Below are positions 6,559 to 7,618 of a stretch of DNA of 7,618 nt, one piece after another (position 1 is the stretch's first letter; the number at the start of each line of letters is the position of its first letter). The position numbers were made by a program, and so were the translations under genes. The DNA lies in assembly GCA_022784805.1 (NCBI GenBank), contig JALFYG010000068.1, positions 1 through 7,618 of the forward strand, read 5' to 3'. Under the pieces are notes generated by a model, which had not been told where the DNA came from, did not search any database, and worked only from the letters and a program-made list of their open reading frames with translations. The DNA comes from Spirochaetales bacterium. GTDB lineage: Bacteria; Spirochaetota; Spirochaetia; Sphaerochaetales; Sphaerochaetaceae.

Positions 6559-7618
6559 CTAATGCTCGTAGTCAGACTCTCCGATAAACTCCCTCAAAAG
6601 TGAGTCTGAAGGCACATAGGAACCAGGAATAGGATAAACGTTCTCCAGGAATGAAAGGAGTCTTCTAGAGAGGGTATAAGCCTTTCCTTCATCTTTTCCT
6701 ACCGCTGAAAGAAGAGGAGTAACGTATGTAGAGAGGACTCCTATCTCATAGTCCAAGGCGCTATTGAACATTACGTCTGCATTATTCTGGTTTGGATAGA
6801 TATGCGCTGACTCACCACGAGTGACACTGTCCCACATGTTCAGCGTTCTCTCTGCACTCATTCCCCTTGTGCGATAATCCCTCACGATTCTTCTTAAGAG
6901 TCTATTGTCTGATGTGGAGATACGGTTACTGTCATCAAGGTTAATATGAGTCAGGGCTGAGATATAGACCTTGAAAATATAACGCTGATCAATTCCTTCC
7001 GTAATCCTCTTATTAAGGGCGTGGATTCCCTCCACCACCATTATGGTCTTCTCCCCCATCTGGACTGGAACCGGGTTGAAGGTGGTGATGTGTGTATTGA
7101 AGTCATATTGAGGAAGGTTTACAGGCTTTCCTTCCAACAATGACTCCATATTTGAATCGATGAGGTCGACATTCAAGGCTTCCAATGCCTCCAAGTCAGG
7201 CTTTCCTTCTTTGTCCAATGGAGCCATTGATGGAGGATTATAGTAGTCATCAAGGGAAATCTTGAAAGGTTTGAAGCCCAAGAGTCTCAGTTCCTCCGAG
7301 AGTCTCTTGGCAAAGGTTGTCTTACCAGAAGATGAAGGACCAGCAACAAAGACAATCTTTGCTCCCTTCTCTTTGATTTTATCTGCAATGGAGGCGATCT
7401 TTCTTCTATGTAAATCTTCGCAAAGCTTTACATACTCCTTTCCTCCACCCTTTACTGTGGTGCGGTTCATCTCCCCGAGGCTCTTTACTCCCAGAACCTT
7501 TCCCCATGTCTTATACTCTTCAAAGACTTTGAAAAGGAGCGGGTTATCCCTGAAGTTCTGCATCTCCTTAATATTCTGTGACACAGGATACCTTAGGAGC
7601 ATTCCCTTGTCCCCATAT
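6559..7618 (-). CDS. Nucleoside (uridine-type) kinase, C-terminal part; 5' end outside the window
   Basis: The visible 352 residues cover a P-loop kinase of the uridine kinase/phosphoribulokinase family and the linker before it. Counting from the Met at 7602, the Walker A loop is GPSSSGKTT (88-96), the substrate-side motif is SLDDYY (116-121), VVEGIHALN (189-197) carries the acidic residue of the second strand, and RRIVRDYRTRGMSAERT (237-253) fits the lid region. The segment beginning GMLLRYP, with EEYKTWGKVLGV, is typical of the long nucleoside kinases of about 550 residues that have a TGS domain and a threonyl-tRNA-synthetase-like region before the kinase; those parts would lie outside the window. 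The frame stays open upstream of 7602 (Tyr-Gly-Asp-Lys-Gly precede Met), so that Met is probably internal. The likely role is nucleoside salvage by ATP-dependent 5' phosphorylation; the exact substrate cannot be told. A terminator follows about 105 bases downstream, so it is probably transcribed separately from the sensor kinases. Confidence 0.92.
   Translation of the reverse strand, partial: YGDKGMLLRYPVSQNIKEMQNFRDNPLLFKVFEEYKTWGKVLGVKSLGEMNRTTVKGGGKEYVKLCEDLHRRKIASIADKIKEKGAKIVFVAGPSSSGKTTFAKRLSEELRLLGFKPFKISLDDYYNPPSMAPLDKEGKPDLEALEALNVDLIDSNMESLLEGKPVNLPQYDFNTHITTFNPVPVQMGEKTIMVVEGIHALNKRITEGIDQRYIFKVYISALTHINLDDSNRISTSDNRLLRRIVRDYRTRGMSAERTLNMWDSVTRGESAHIYPNQNNADVMFNSALDYEIGVLSTYVTPLLSAVGKDEGKAYTLSRRLLSFLENVYPIPGSYVPSDSLLREFIGESDYEH

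Noticed and set aside
7600..7602. ATG at 7602 as the true start of the nucleoside kinase
   Set aside because: The frame stays open to the window edge, and GMLLRYP matches an internal segment of the long TGS-containing nucleoside kinases, so this is an internal methionine of a gene cut by the edge.

Overview
The window is a compact bacterial region of fairly low GC in which every gene is on the minus strand. It reads from right to left as a nucleoside kinase (cut by the right edge), a three-gene sensor-kinase operon, and a two-gene 2-hydroxyacyl-CoA dehydratase/activase operon (cut by the left edge). Good purine-rich Shine-Dalgarno sites, ATGA stop/start overlaps, a TGS-type nucleoside kinase and an oxygen-sensitive dehydratase activase all fit an anaerobe. 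Clostridia-like Bacillota or a gut/rumen spirochaete (Treponema or Sphaerochaeta type) are both possible, and the sequence alone does not decide between them.

Right block (6559-7618): the C-terminal kinase part of a uridine kinase/phosphoribulokinase-family nucleoside kinase. A GC-rich hairpin terminator follows it at 6421-6452.

Middle block (1921-6359): after a short leader with a perfect TATAAT -10 box and a 10-base perfect Shine-Dalgarno come two LytS-type sensor kinases joined by an ATGA overlap. Nine bases further on is a hybrid HisKA kinase with its own receiver domain. All three begin with a roughly 210-residue segment that looks like seven membrane helices and has almost no extracytoplasmic domain. 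The first LytS-type kinase keeps the phospho-accepting histidine. The second has leucine there, and the following Asn is also changed, while its ATP-binding motifs look intact. No DNA-binding response regulator is encoded in the window. The block ends in an AT-rich terminator at 1849-1893.

Left block (<1-1734): a stand-alone protein corresponding to the C-terminal, HgdB-like module of large acyl-CoA dehydratase activase fusion proteins, overlapped (ATGA) by the start of a BadF/BcrA/HgdC-type activase gene. Compared with the fused proteins of other anaerobes, the module order is reversed and split into genes. A 20-base-spaced direct repeat lies in the gap upstream of this operon.

The strongest candidate for something new is the three-kinase module: a catalytically intact LytS-type kinase, a histidine-less paralogue and a hybrid kinase that appear to share one membrane-sensor design and are made from one transcript.
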